A stretch of DNA of 64,000 nt, taken from the NCBI RefSeq assembly GCF_018139145.2, contig NC_059500.1:49842663-49906662 (forward strand), written 5' to 3'. Shown piece by piece: positions 36,294 to 50,905 of the stretch. The notes below the pieces were generated by a model. It saw only the letters and a program-made list of their open reading frames with translations. It ran no database searches and was not told the DNA's origin. Position 1 is the first letter of the stretch; the number at the start of each line of letters is the position of its first letter. Made by a program: the position numbers and the translations under genes. The stretch is from Gymnogyps californianus (taxonomy: Eukaryota; Chordata; Aves; Accipitriformes; Cathartidae).

Positions 36294-37070
36294 GTAAGTC
36301 AATTTAACTTCGCCCTTTTTTCTGCTAGTAAAAATAATATCTTTCGGCAGTAGTTAACATATATGAGAAAGGTCAGAAAATGAAGAATAAGGTGAAGGAT
36401 AAAGATAAGAGTACTAGGACACATCCTACATTTTTGTGTTCTGAGAAGTCGAGACACTTCATTTCAAAGGTGTTATGGTAAAACTTGTTTGTGTGGAAAC
36501 AGAGGAGAAGCATTAATATGGCTTTCAGATCCTGTAGCTAGAACTTGTTGACTGAATTTCAGGCCCCCCTAGAGCTTGTCAGAATTTGGGGTGGTAGTAC
36601 TGATGGTTCACAAACTGAGTTTTGCCAGTTTTGTCATACATCCCTGGATGGGTCAGCTAGTATGAATTATGCTAATAGGTTTTGTTAGGGAAAAGGCTTG
36701 AATTATAACTGGAACCAACTTTAAAGTGAAGATGGACTATTGGGAATGTCCTTTCACATAGAGGCCTTGAGGTGTAGAATGATCGGTGCTTATTTGATAA
36801 GACAGTGGAGGAACTTCTTAAATACAGGTCATAGTGGCATCCTGCTGGTGCTATCAAAACAGTGTTCACTGCTACCTTTTCCTCTGCCTTTTAAAGACTG
36901 GGGAGTACTTAATATTGTAGGCTGTATGGTACCAAAAATACATCTGGAATTGAATGAGGAGGCTGAGTAATTTCCAACTCAGTGCTGGAGCATCTATATT
37001 TTTGATGCAGTGTATAGTAGATATTTTGTACACTTGAAAAAGACTAACAAATGCTTCTTTATTTTTTCAG
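36294..37070 (+). other. ZDHHC21: ZDHHC21 intron
   Basis: This 777-base intron runs from GTAAGT to TTTTTTCAG. No other feature is seen in it. Confidence 0.9.
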
Positions 37071-37169
37071 GTTATTACTTCTGCTCATTGTTTTGTATAG
37101 CTTCATTACTAAGAGCCTCAGTAGCTGATCCAGGAAAGCTACCTGAAAACCCAAAGATACCAATTACAG
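37071..37169 (+). CDS. ZDHHC21: ZDHHC21 coding exon 2 (residues 52-85)
   Basis: This exon encodes the second membrane segment (YYFCSLFCIASLLRA) and the conserved cytosolic DPG motif (SVADPGKLPENPKIP). The DPG motif lies just before the cysteine-rich domain in DHHC enzymes. The acceptor is TTTTCAG and the donor GTACAT, a weaker donor than its neighbours but in frame (phase 1). Confidence 0.95.
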
Positions 37170-39929
37170 GTACATTAAGTTGTTTCTGTATAATTGGATA
37201 AAAGTTATTTTAATGTCCTCAAAATAATTAGGAATCAATTTGATTTTGTGAGATTTGATGGAAACCATGAGCTGTCTCTGCTGAAGCCTATATTGTTAAT
37301 GAAATTAAAATCGGTATGTCACTGTTTTTAACTTGTAAATTTCTAGCACTTTCCCTTGTGTAGATTCAAAACTTCTTTTTCAAAACTTTCATTCCATCAG
37401 AAGTTTAGTTATGTAGGAACTTCTGCTAGGAAATTCTTGCATAGGAAGAATTTTTTTGCATTCTAGGCTTTCAAACATACTGCGTATATTTCTAACTTGA
37501 TAATATTTAATAAAAAATGTTTAGAGATGGTTAGTCATTACAATTGTACAGCTTTTTTCTAGGTAAATTTATAAGATGTTGAAAATGGTGGTAAAAGGTA
37601 CTCTTACGCTGGATTTTACCTGTGCATTTTTTACGCATTATTTTTCAGTGACTTATGTTTGTATGGGCTGTTAACCAAACAAATGTGATGCTAATTACAT
37701 TGCGTTGCTATAGAGTAGCAACTTAACATGTGGGAATTACCTTCTGTCCTTGTGAATTTATCCCACAATTCCTGTATGGTGTCCGATGCTCCAGAAATTG
37801 GAAGAAATTTGAAACCTTAATAATTCTCCACAGAGAAAGCCAATATTTTTGTGAACTGTTTGATGCTCTTAAGGTGCTTGTCTAATGCATAGAGCTTTTA
37901 CATAGCAGTTTAGAATGGAGTAGGGCTATTAAACAGCATAAGCTTTGTCACATTAACAGAAAATACTTTTTGAATGTAGAAAGTGTATCAAATGCAGTGA
38001 GGGGTGAATATTTCAGTCTTGTCTTGCAACGTGGTGGAGGCCAGGAGTAACATTTTGCTCTCTCTTCCTGATGTTAGTGAGAATCTAGGATGATGTGTTT
38101 GGAAACATGATCTGTTGAGCCTCAGCCCTGATGTTACCATGTGCACGAACTGGGCAGCAGATAGTAGGAAGGGATGTATCTCCCTGGGATTCAGATGTGA
38201 AACACTGATCGCAGAAAATCTTACGTCGGTGTTCTTTCTGCTCCTGGTAACTGATCCTTTGATCCAGTAAAACAAAAGGTGGCTCAGACTTGGGTTCTGC
38301 AGTCAGAGTTCTTGCTGCAGGAAGAACAACATGGATTCTGCAACCCGAGCTGGAGAATGAAGACACTCAGTACAGCTACAGACAATTACATTTATGACTG
38401 AATGTTCATTTACCTGCAAAATACGAGGACCAGTACAAATTCCCTTTGTGCACAAATGTTTCTTTCTTTTTTAAGGGATCCCTTTGAATAGCTCTCCTAC
38501 CTCTTCATGCTCCATTCATTTCATACGGCAATGATACTTTATAGATACTTCTGAAGATGGAACACTTAGGCTTGACTGTGACATTGATACTATGATTTGG
38601 TGTATGCTATGTCAGGGGTTTTGTACTTCCTAAAGTAGCACTTCAGTTCTCTGGTATTCTCTAGGTTGACAGGAAGATACATTTTTGCATGGTATAAATT
38701 GTATTAAAAAAATGAGATAGGGGTGTTTCTGAACTCTGCTGATAGCTACCCTATTAGGGAGTGACACCTTTGTGACACTGGATTCGTGGGAACAGATTGT
38801 AAATCAGTTTCCATCTGGCATTATTACTAGTTTAATGATCTCAGATATTGAGCTGCTTTACTTCCAGTGTCCAAATGTTATTTTGCAGCAAGAAAGACAA
38901 GATTAGAACTGCCTGCAGGTGGCTTAGAAGTGCTAAATTTAACTTTATTTTGTTTACATAGGGACAATGCTTTGCTGTATAAAATTTCAGAATGCTCTAC
39001 TGTAAAAACTAAGCTTATTTTTTTCCTCCTGAGATTTAAGAAATTTCTCTGCATCAAAAAAGTTCTATTTAGGTAGAAACAACCAGTCAAAGTATTTAAG
39101 ATTCTCAGTCATGCACCTATTTTCCTTAAAGACAGAAAATATATGCTTTTGTGAATGGAAGTATTACAGTGTTGGTGTGATTTGTTTCACATGTGAAGAT
39201 GAACTTTCTGAATATGTCACTTGAATTCTCATTTTCAAAAGCTTCCTCTAATTTGCGTGGTGCAATTTGAGATAAATACTGGCTAAGCTGAGCAATAGTA
39301 GCTCCTGGTAGTTTCAGCTACTCAGTATCTCTGGAGATCATCTTAAAGAATCTCACATTGGGCATCCAAAAATAGTGTGTATTTTTAAATACAAGCCTAT
39401 CCTCTATCTGTTCTTTGGTTGCCTTATGTGTAAAATTGCATGTTGTGGGATGCATGTCTTAAAATGCTTTGGGATGGAAGATGTTCCTGAAGTGGGCATT
39501 GCGTATTTTATTTTGGTTAGCTAGCTTTGACAAGTTTGAGTAGCAGTATTTCCTCAGGAGGTTTTGGAATGGCAGGGAGATTGTGTGATGGTTCTGTCTA
39601 GCAGATATGTTTTTTCACAGTAGACGTGTAAGAAAATAATTGAATTACAGTCTTCCTTGTTGGAGTGACAGCTTTTGTGCTGTAATAATTACTCCCTAGA
39701 AATATATAGGAGGCGAGAGGATTTTGGAGAAGAAAACTGGCACAGAGTGGCAGTAATATCTTCCAGTTCAATTGAGGTGACAGTGGGAAAAAAGTTTTTT
39801 ATATGCTGCTTACCCTTCTCAGATCATAGTAAGAATTTTTTTATCTTTGAATCACTAGCGTATAGATTCATCATCAGCGTGCTGTACTGAGTTTAAATCT
39901 CTCTAAGGTGTCTTTACATTTTCACCTAG
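37170..39929 (+). other. ZDHHC21: ZDHHC21 intron
   Basis: This 2.8 kb AT-rich intron ends TTTTCACCTAG. Small overlapping open frames at 38.0-38.4 and 38.9-39.1 kb lack any domain. Nothing else is seen. Confidence 0.9.
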
Positions 39930-40041
39930 AACAAGAATATTGGGAATTATGTAACAAATGCAATATGATGAGACCAAAGCGTTCACACCATTGCAGTCGT
40001 TGTGGACATTGTGTGAGGAGGATGGATCACCACTGTCCATG
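39930..40041 (+). CDS. ZDHHC21: ZDHHC21 coding exon 3, DHHC catalytic domain
   Basis: This exon holds the cysteine-rich zinc-binding domain and the active site (residues 85-122). The pattern is [17 protein letters not shown], then [16 protein letters not shown]. The DHHC motif falls at residues 117-120, with Cys120 the acyl-accepting cysteine, the same number as in human ZDHHC21. All zinc-ligand Cys and His residues of the family are present in this exon and the next. The donor GTAAGA at 40042 splits the Trp codon of CPW. Confidence 0.98.
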
Positions 40042-41608
40042 GTAAGACCAGGACATTTGTTCTAACAATCTACTGTTGTTTAGTGAATCATTTCAAAGTT
40101 CGTGGCCTTGACTATTACTCATTTGTCATATTTCTTTCCCAGTAGTGCTTAATCATGTAGGCATTTAGAGCAGGGAAAGAACAGCTTTGAGACTTTCTTA
40201 TGTCTACAAGTAAAACTGACAGTAAGAACTGTTGCAGTGTAACATTTTATCATTGTCAAATTGTCATATGCCGTATAGTTTTGGAAAATTCACATATTTG
40301 GTTTAAAGAATTGGAATTTTTACTCCTAAAACTGATCTCAATATAATTAATTTGTACATTGCAGATTTATTTCATTTGTTGCAATTTAGTTTCTGATGCT
40401 GGAAAAAACTATTTTTTGTAGGAAATTAAACCATATTTATGTTTCTTGGATTGAAATAAAAGATTACAATTTCAACATAAGAGAGGATGCTCTTTATAAT
40501 AATAGAAATAGATCATGGTTTCAGACAGCTTTTGGTTTTTAGTTTACCAGATGGCTGTGCTGAGTAGAAAATATTATTGACTCATACCATGCCCCACTTG
40601 TTATAGCTTCTCTGATTTTGTAGTGAATTTGCTTATTTTGCTGTTCTCTAACTAGTTTCAGTCAAAATGAGCTAATCTGTCTAAAATTCTCTATTTAAAC
40701 TGATTGTAGCTTAAAATGAAAATAAACATTTCTGTTGGTAGTTCTGAGGTATCATTTCCAGCAAGACAGCAATGATGAACTGCAGAGGACAGAATTGACA
40801 TCAGGATCCTCCTATGCTGATTTGGCTGTTTTTCAAACTACCCTTTTTGTCAATCACTGCTTCAGAAAATATTGCCAGTATAGCGCTTTTGTCATTATGG
40901 CTTAGCTTCGTACTAATGTCTGTGTCAATGCCTGTATGAAATTGCACCCCAACCACGTTTTTTGCATCAGTGTAACTTCTGTGAAACAGACTAGACCTAG
41001 ATTTCAGAGGTTTTGAATCTTGTACTTAATATTTCTAGAATACTTTTGATTCCTTTACTCCTTTATGTTGGAGTATGCAGAAGGAGTTTCTGAATAGAGA
41101 TTCTTGTTCTGTCTTCTGTGTCTTAGGCTCCTTCCTAAGTCATGCTTATTTGTCATTGGGTTACCCTGTGACCACATTTATTTCAAACCATTCATTTGCA
41201 TTTCCAGTTTTTGGACTCTGCATGTTCACAACCTGTGAAATGTGTTGAGTAGCAGAAGATAATACATACTACTGTGAAATTTTGCAGACTTTTAAAAAAT
41301 AATTTTGTTACTTGAGTATTACTTGCATCTTTGCTATATGAAGATACGGAGAAATATGTCTCCTGTTCTAAGCAGTGATCTCAGTAATACAACCTACACT
41401 TTAAGTGGCAGTGTAAGGAAACCACTCCTTAGATTAACTGCCAAGTCTAACACAGAGACCATCACTTTGATTACGAACAGAGTGATTAGTCAGTAGTTCT
41501 TATGTTTGCTCTATAGATAATCATAACTTCTCTTATTCACAATATCATAACTGCAGTGTTAAAGTCTTTATATTTCTGTCTTTATGTATACACTTTGTTT
41601 CTCTGCAG
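40042..41608 (+). other. ZDHHC21: ZDHHC21 intron
   Basis: This 1.6 kb intron runs from GTAAGA to CTCTGCAG. No other feature is seen. Confidence 0.9.
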
Positions 41609-41747
41609 GATTAATAATTGTGTTGGTGAAGACAATCATTGGCTGTTTTTACAGCTGTGTTTCTACACTCAGATCCTTAGTTCCTATACACTGATACTTG
41701 ATTTCTGCCATTACTACTACTTTTTGCCTCTGAAGAAAGAAAACTGG
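41609..41747 (+). CDS. ZDHHC21: ZDHHC21 coding exon 4 (residues 122-168)
   Basis: This exon continues directly from the catalytic motif with WINNCVGEDNHWLFLQLCFY. It includes the last zinc-ligand Cys (NNC) and the NHWLF start of the third membrane segment (about 133-155), then HYYYFLPLKKENW. The donor is GTAAGA at 41748, phase 0. Confidence 0.97.
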
Positions 41748-44700
41748 GTAAGAATCTGTTTTTTCTACGAAGTGAATAAATAGCTAGTACTGCAATGTAA
41801 TTTATTTTGGTATCTAGTTACTACATGTTTCTGCTGGCTCAATTGTTGACAATGAAGAGAGTTCAACTAGATATATGTTATTGAGTGAGCAAACTGATTT
41901 ATGGTAAGTAACAAAATATCATTCTAAAAGGGTATATGATTTCTATGTGTTAAAAACACAACATTAGTTTTCTTAGAAATCTAGGAAAGGAGGACAGAAC
42001 CAGTTAGGTTCCGTTAGAAGTGATTAGTGAATACTGGGAAGAAGCAAGGTAACTACTTCAGGTGTATTCAAATTTCTTTTTACTTCCTCCAGAGTAAACT
42101 TATGCAGAGTATATATCTATCCTAAGTCCCTATTTAAAAATGCTGATATTGCCAGAAAAATGAGAAAAAGCATACGATCATTCCGAAAGGAGAAAAATGT
42201 ACATTGGTTTTGAAGCAATATTTTGTGTGGCTTTGAAAAGGTCATGCGGGTTAAGGGAGAATTAAGTTTGGTTTATTTTACTTGGACTCTATGCCATTGT
42301 CGTATTTCAGCATCTTGTCATCAGCAAAACGCGGTTGAACACACAGAGAAAATGGCCTTATGGATTGGAATAGAGTAAAAAATTAAGGACCTTCTTGCAT
42401 TATGGGATTGAAGTTGTAAAGTCTCTGTCTGATGCTCATTTATGTCTGTTATCTGTAATGTTCCGAATATTCAAGAGCTTTCCTTGAAAGCTGCTGGATG
42501 CTTGAAAGTGCTCGAACAGCAAAACTGATACTCTTGAGGAAAATGTTATGAGATCTTGCTCGTAAAGAAACATAAAAACTTCTACCCAAAATCTGAAAGG
42601 GACTTTGTGTTTGTACTGGACTATAACAAATACAAGCGCACTGAAGAGAAAAACCTAGGAAACAAGTTTAAAACATGTTCAAAATTAAGTAACGTTCCAG
42701 ATATCCTAAGTGAAGAGACTAAGACCATCCCAGAAATGGTAGTGTACTCTAAACTTGGTTGAGATTTTTTCCAAGTACTGAAGTGCTGCAGATTTTTTTA
42801 TTCCACGTTAATGTGACACCCCAGCATACTCTGTGCTGGTGACATCGCACCCATCTTTCAAGGCTGCTGGAGACTGGCCTTTGGTTATGGGTAAGGCAAG
42901 TCCCATGTTCCATGAACAACTTAAGTTTGTTGTATTATTTTGTATCCTAAATGGTATAAAATAAGAATGTTAAACTTCCTGAAAAATTCTACTTTGTGAA
43001 AAGAATGGGGCGTAGCCTTCCAAACTTCTTACTTGCTCCCATATCAGACTGCAGTGGATGTGATGTTCCCAAGAAAGCGTATGTGAATATCATGTGTCAA
43101 AGGAGATCTGAAAATATGGGAAGACTGTACTCCTTGGATCATCCAGAACTGATAGAAGTGTTACATTCAAGTTGATAGATACCAACTTTTTATTATATGG
43201 AATGTACCAAAGTTGAGGATTTTTGCAAATCTTTCTTAAAATAACTTCTATTCTAAAGGAATCTGATTTTTAAATTTTTTCATCCATATGAATATTTCCA
43301 TTTAAGTAGTTTAAGGAACTCTAGAAATATGGAAGAGAGAAGAATTTTCTGTCTGTTTGGAGCATCTTTCCATAGACACTGCCATGTAAACTGAGACAGA
43401 CTTGTAAAATGTGTCTCTTAAAATGGAGTACTCACAATTTTCACTTTGTTTCCAGTTTGTTGCAGATGGGCTTTTCATATTCACCTTGTTTTACAGGCAT
43501 TGTGAGATTTGAGGGAGCTATTTTGATTTGTTGTAGCTGCATTCAAGTTAAAAGGGGTATGAAATTGCAGTCTTTCTGTATGAGTGAAGAAATCTGTCAT
43601 CTAAGTAAAATTTCATGTGGATATGTTATGTTTTGGGGTTTTGGAAAGTTAATGTTTTTGAAAGGTAACTAAATGTAAATGCCTTTGCTTCTAGTTTCAG
43701 TAGCTGTGTAAACTTCTTTCTAATTTGTAAACTAAGTTAACCTACTATGTTTCTGGGCAGAGTAATCTTATACTTTCTATATTCTGAAGGCTTCTTGTGC
43801 ACAGGGTTTGCAGGTTTCAAGCGCAAAGGCTTCTCAGTGGTACTGATCTGAATACTAGACTGGGTATTGGAGTTCTTCTAGAAGGAGTGTTATTTTCCAA
43901 AGGTAAAATTTTTGTATGAAATTGGCGGTGCTCCTCTAATAATGTGATTTCATGGTAGAATGTTTCCTTTTCATTGTGAGAGTCCCCTGAATGCTCTAAC
44001 TTACTTTAAGTAATTACACTGTATTTAGATAACGAACCCAAGTTCTGTTTGTTAGCCTTGCTTTTTAAAAACAACATGAAAGGGAACCAAATTATTGGCT
44101 TGGAGGTGGTCTGTGCAAGAGAGGAAAAGGGAAATCATATTTACTTCAGACAGTTTACAACCTCTAAAGAGGTAATAATAATAGTTCAAAAAATGAATAC
44201 GTGTGAAACTTTGTTCTTGATGGTTTAACTGGGTTAATTTCAAGTCTTTTGGAGAGATCTACTTTTAATATCTACTCTTTAGAAGATGTGACAGGTTAGG
44301 AGGCAGAATGCATATGCAATAATTATTTTAACCCACTTTAATGTAGTTGCCTGAAGAGTGGATCAGGTTCCCATGTTTGGCTGCCTAAATTTATACAGAG
44401 TCATGGAAAAAATGGAGTACTTTTAGTTTTGGTTTGTTTTAGCTGTGGTTTTTTTGGCTTTATCAGTTTGCATATGTGGACACTTCAGATGACACTTTTC
44501 CTTTTGAAAAACTAGATCTGTGTTATAGTATATAACATTCTTTGTCCCAGACAGATAAATATGTCTACACTGTATAGAAAAACTTAGTAGACACAGCAGG
44601 TCTGGTCTGTTCAGACATTTGTTAAGTCTAGTATTACACTGAATAGTATTTAGCTTTCTCAGTTTTCAGCTGCAGGATTGGAGGGCACACACTGAAGTAC

Positions 44701-47700
44701 AGAAAATTAAAAATAATTTCCTCGGGTGTCTAGTCAATGTATCTGCCCAGAAGATGACATCAGAGCCCCATTAAGCTGATTTTTTAAAGTGTTGCTAAGG
44801 ATATGATGCCATATAACTTTGTGCCACAGAATAATTTGTCAGAATTATGTAATTTTGACATCAAATGAACAGGACCGGTGAGAAGATTTCCTTACTATTA
44901 GTTAGGTTTTTAGGCAGGCATCCTGCAAGATTCTTTTAGTCTTTGTATATCAATTAAAGCTGAAGTACCACAGCATTCCAGAGACTGCAGTACCTTCTAC
45001 CTTTCATGGAAGCGCTATTCTTTGTCAAAATTTTGGCTGTAACCAAAAGCTTACCTTTTCTGAATTGACAAGGGCTAGTGTTTAGCACAGATTCAAAAAA
45101 CTGGGTAATTTTTTTCTAAACAGCCATCTGGAATTAGCTTATTCCTGCTCATTAAAAATACTTGTGAATTTTTTGGCGGTGTGCCTTCATCTTAATTTTT
45201 ATTCTTTGGATATAAAATAGTATAACACAGAAGCTATAGAATTAAAATTGTTTTTAATGCTGCTGTGAAATAATCATTTTATCACAGTACTGATTAATGC
45301 ATTATGAAAATATGATCACTGTATGCTTGTTAGTATTTCCTTCTGAATGAAAACTTGTGTTTTTATTTTTAAAGGGTTAAGTAAGAAAAACCCAAACATT
45401 TTTAATTTAGTATACTAAGGTGAGTGTGATAGCTTTAAAGCTAATGGCGGAAGGCATTTCAATAAAGATACAATCTTTCAGCTTCAGGTCTTATAGCAGA
45501 AAATTGCTTCATAGTATTCTTGGCTCTTGTCATTGATACACTGTCAGAAAGGTGCATTGTGGTTATTGCCTCTGTTTGTCCAGCAGGAGGAGTACAATTA
45601 CTGCTAGAAATGAAGGAAATGGTAATTAAATTGCCTGTGTGAGATCCTAGCAGAAGAAAAATATATAATTTGAATAAAACAGCATATGAGTTCGTCTGCT
45701 AGCTTTGGTGATTTTCAGAGGCTGAGACTGGAACGTTCTTAATTTTGCATCTTCATTAAAAACCATCAAGGTCAGGAAGTCTGTATCTTTCAGGAAGTAT
45801 TCAGTCTTGTGGATAGTGAGATGAGAAGAATAAATACGAGTCTTCTCATGACTACATAGTTGCTCTCTACATGGCTGTGCTGGCACAGATTCTAGACACA
45901 GCTGGTCAAGTAGAAGCAAAAATAAATGCTTTGGCAGTATACTTTACCTGATTCATAGAAGGCTTTTAATCTCTTCAGCAAAAGAAGTTTTGCTGATACA
46001 TTCTGTTTGCTAGAAATGTTGCTGGAATGATTGTCGTAGCAAAAACCACTGACATATAAAAACCTAAACCCCTTTGCTCTGATTTAGTTTTATTTTGTTC
46101 CTGGTTCTGCAGTTATCCATTGCGTATTATGAAAATATTGTTACTTAAGTACTTTTCAAAGTGTTCTGAGCTCTGTTGGTAGAGGGGGAAGGAACATCAT
46201 GGAGGAAGCATTGTGGCAATATCAGCCTGCTCTGTCTGGGACTCAGCTTTCCCAATTCCAAATAAAAGGTGTTGGGAAATATTCATTAGATTTTGATAGA
46301 AAATTATTTACAGTAATATTTATTTCAATATTATGTATTAACTAATATTAATTGAAATCTGGAAATCTGTATCATCCAAAGTCCATTTATATTGTAAAGA
46401 GAATCTAAAGGAAACCTTTTCTCTTAAGGTCATGAAATGACCTACAGGATGTGAGCATTTTTAAAAAAATGAAAATACATCAAAATTTTCCTTCTCAGTG
46501 TTCTGCAAAACCAACCTAACCCTGCTCTCCTCCTGTATAATTACAAGGACAGTATATGACTATTGAATTAAGTTTAGAAAGTAAATACATGGTCTGTAGG
46601 GAAAAAATAGGAACGTTGGAGAGGATAACATTTTGTTAAAACTTAATATATTGATAGTGTCATTTTTATGCAAAGATTGGATGACCTTTTCTTAAAATCT
46701 ATTCTAGTCTGAAATTATTTCAGTATTATCACTTTGGATTGAACCCTGCGTAGACAATTGTTTTTGAAATCAGAGTGCTATTCCCATTTTCACTTTAAAC
46801 CAAATCAGTCATGAATCAGACTGGAAAATTGCTCATTTAGCAGACCTGAAATACTCCTGAATCAAAAAGTGCTTTACATAAACATCAGTTGTTACTAATA
46901 ATAAATATCTCTACAAAAGGGCTTATTAGAATGCAGCTCGTGTTCTGTGAATTAATTCTTTTTTTTTTTTTAACATGAGCGAATTTTCTCCCTTGTACCT
47001 CTCCTTCCTCTTTCTTCCTGCAAAACCTGCAGTCTGTATTTTTTGTTTTGCTTTTTTGAATCCGACAGCCTGGCTTTGTTCTGTGTTCTACACTGTTTTT
47101 ATGATAGCCAAGTTGATAGACTGACTTCATCACCAGACTGGGACAGACATCCCGGGCATTTGCAACTGAGAACAGACAAGCAGGTTAGCATGTGTTACAT
47201 GAGGTAGCCCTTCCCCAAGAGAAAGATGAAATATCTTAATATATTTTGTTAGTATATTAATTTCTTTGTATATCATATTTCAGTAAAGAATCAAGATTGA
47301 ATAAATGAATCTTACATTGTAAATTAAAATTTATGAGGGTTGTTTTTCACTTTGTGTCTTCTGGAGCACATACAATAGTCCTGTGTTGGTCCTGCTGAAA
47401 GCTCTGTCCTCTGTACAGTGTGCTGTTTTTGAAGGAAGACTGTAAACCTTTGAAAATAATAACTCAATGCTGCAAATAGCAGGGACCGTTAAATGTTTTC
47501 ATGCTTTTTTGTTGTTGTTAGCAGGGTAGAAAGAAGGTTGAATTTGGAAGCAGTGGTCATATCATTGATTACGATCTTGAGCTGGACCCATCATTGGTTT
47601 TGACCTCTGTCCTGTATGACACCATAAAGCTATAATAGCTGCTTTCCTAGTCAATGGTACTGTTCATCAGAGGCATCGTCTGTAACAGTTGATGCTCACA

Positions 47701-50700
47701 AATGAAGACATGGCATGTGTTCTGCCATGAGGCTGAGGAAGTCTTGTGTGAATCTCTCATGGAGACTGGCTTTCTGTGGAGTGTTTTGGTATTGCCTGTT
47801 AGATGCCAGATCTCATGGTTTATAATCCATTCCTCAACATAATCCTACAGACCTACACTTTGTTTCTTATTTTGTGACAAGCATCCATTGTACACATTTC
47901 TATCCGTTTTTATAAGTAGCCAAGAATCCTTGCAGTTTGACTGGATGAATAGAAGTAGTGGCTAAAGGGAGCTTAAAAACCTTCAGAACAGGCAGCAGCC
48001 TGGGGGGAGGGCACATCCTAGCTGTGTAGGAAATGCTAAGTAGAAAGACAGTGGCAGCAACCCACCTGAACTGAAGTTTTGACGGAGCAGTTAGGCTGTG
48101 ATGTTGACAAAAAGGAGAGGAGAAAGGGGCTACCTGAAGGGCAGCTCTCACGTTGTTAAAACTATGCATTTAACATCTGTGCCAAGGCCACATATGTCAG
48201 CCTGGCCCAACGTGGAAAAAAGCTGCTATGGGACAAAACCCTATTGTGCTATGAGAGAGAGTTCATGCATTGGTGATGTTAGTTTACGTGTGCTTATGCT
48301 TTGTGGCTCAGTCTGTGTAGTTCTTTCTCTTAGCACAGATAGTGTGATTTTGGAGGTTGGGGGGGGCAGGCTGTCTCAGTACTCACACTGCACTGAGATT
48401 GCTGAGTCCTAAATGGTGTTTGAACAAGAGGATCTGTTCAAAATACATTGAAAGAGGGATTGATTAATTATTGACTAGTCTTGGGGGTTGATTTATTATA
48501 GTTTTGATTGGTTTTCTTAGCTGGAAAAATGGTTTTTTCAGTTCTGAGAAGGAATAATAAAAACAAATTGGGTTGAGCTTTTATGTAAAGCAGCAACATC
48601 CTAAATGTATAATTATTATTATTACTGTGATTTAAATGGATTTTTTTTAAATAGTCTTTTTTTCTCTTTTCATGGAGTTACATGGTTCTATTTCAATGCG
48701 GAATTGTGAAAGTAGCTCTGTTATTAAGGTCTGATTACCAAAAGACTCTGTTCCTGCATATACTTTGGTTTTCAACAGAAAAATGCTGTTCTGTCTGTAC
48801 AGATTGCTAGGTGAGTGCCCAGTATTGATTTCCAGGTCATCGTTGCCTCAGAGACTTTGATTCCCCTAGGGTTGTGTAATGGCTGGAAACAACATCGGTG
48901 ATGTCACCTCTTCTCGCTATTAATTCAGCAACCCACAGTCTTTTGTGGTAGGTGCTTTCATCTTTTAGGAAGGAAGGAAAGACAGAGTAGTATTCTTTGG
49001 TCTTCGGCGTGAAAGGTGTTTCCTTTTCTATGCCTCTAGTTTTAACATAGGTTAGAAGGGCCAAATGCAAACTGCCTTCTTTACGCTAGGATTTTCTGTT
49101 GTCGTGTGTTGGGTGATGTCTCTTTTTCCTGCTGAAGATGATGCTCAAGAGAAGGAACTCTTCCAATTAGAGTGTTGGGGGGATGCTAAGAGCTGTGTTA
49201 TAAACTTTTTTCTAATGGGGGAGTGTGATGCTAGGTCTAGAATGTGACTTCACTGTTGGCACTCTTCTCTTACATTTTACTGTTTTCTGTCAAGTTGAGT
49301 TTGAATACGTTAAAACATTTCTGATATAATAAAACAACATACCTATGAAGATATGAAGAGAAAGTATTTTACAGCTAGTAGAACTTGTGTCTTACCTTGC
49401 TTTTCTTTAAAGCTTTGATGGGCTGGTGGAAAGGGGAATAAAGCTTAGTATGAATGCTTTTGTTTTGAGTTGATTTAACTTTGAATTAACTTGTTAACTG
49501 AGTAAGAAAAGTTTAAAAAAAAAATAGAAATGAAGCATATATTTTCTACAGCAGCAAGAAAGGCCAATACTAACAATAGCTGGCTTACCAGTCCTGAAAA
49601 GGTGGTTGGGATTTGCTTTTTGTTTTAGCTGGTTAACTAGTGATTTCTGCTTGTTCATTAAATATTGACTTTCTTCACAGCTTTAGTAGCCAGTATAAAC
49701 TTTTTTCCTGGCTTTATATTTTGAACCTTCATGGAAATATTCTAAATCTAAAATCAGACTTTTTTACTAAATGTAATTTGCTTTAACTATTCTCTGTTTA
49801 ATTAAAACCCAGTGTTCCTGAATCTAAAAATTCCTCTTCCTTAAGTCCTACTGGTTGAACGTAAAGAAGGAAAGTTCAAAAGCAGTGGGTTGTTTTTTTT
49901 TTTTTTCATTCAGTTCACTTTTATGTTCTGGTTGTAATTTAAAGTTTACTTGAAAGGTTTTAATAGTTTCCTGCTGTGATCTGGCTTTTCTAAGTGGAAA
50001 AACAGATGTGCAGATTCAAAAGACAGCCTTGAGAACATAATCGTAACTTAGAAATAAGAGAATGGGTGTGTTAACTCATTATCAAAGGGTAAGATGGGGT
50101 GTGAACTTGCAGTACATCTACAGTAACTGCCATGTACAAATGTTTTCCTGTGATAAAAATAAGGTGTTTTATCCTTTGAAAAAGATCTATAAAACACTCT
50201 TACACTTTTCATATTTTTTGTTGGGTGAGAGCAGGCTTCCCAGAGCAGCTGATACAGTAAATTCATATTCTCCTGTACCCTGAGGCAATTTGGTTGTACA
50301 CCCATATCCAAAGTTACAATAATCCACTTAAGGCAAAGATTTAAAAGATGAAGATAAGTTTATGTTGGATAAGGGACAGCATTACAGTGAGACCAATCCA
50401 ATACAGATACTTGGATTTTGTAGGTACCATCTTCAAGAGTCAAGCTAGGAATGTTGTTATTTTTATTACAAAAGAGGTGATGTTAAAATGAAATTTGCTG
50501 TGGCTGGGAGCCAAGATGCACAAGTCTTATAAATCAGACTTTTTAACAGAATGGTTTTCTTATGTTTTGGAGCTTGTGTGTAGCAATCTGGCATGGTTTG
50601 AGATGGAAGATTCAGGAATAACCTATTTGAGCTCGATCTATTCCCAAGCCTTAAATACCTGAATGAGGTTTTTTAACAGTTTGGCAAAAAAACCCCAACT

Positions 50701-50905
50701 GTTTACGTGTATAAATAAAAAATTATTGGTTTATAGTTTTAGCACATAAATGTGTCAGTGATTTGCAATGTAGCTCAAAAATCCAGTATTTGCCTTTAGC
50801 TGTAAGTCTTCGGGAACAGCTCTTACTTAGTATTTCCACTTGGTTCAAAGACTTCAATTAATTTGTAAGTGCTAAAGTCTCTCTCTTCTTTCTGTCTTGT
50901 TCTAG
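41748..50905 (+). other. ZDHHC21: ZDHHC21 intron (9.2 kb)
   Basis: This is the largest complete intron in the window. It runs from GTAAGA to TGTTCTAG and is AT-rich with short T and A runs. No mobile element or nested gene could be supported. An open frame at 42556-42762 is considered under rejected items. Confidence 0.88.

Noticed and set aside
42556..42762. 68-residue open frame rich in Lys/Glu in the 9.2 kb ZDHHC21 intron
   Set aside because: Looked briefly like a coding fragment, but the frame does not continue upstream, no family is recognisable, and no flanking splice pair or retrocopy tail was seen.
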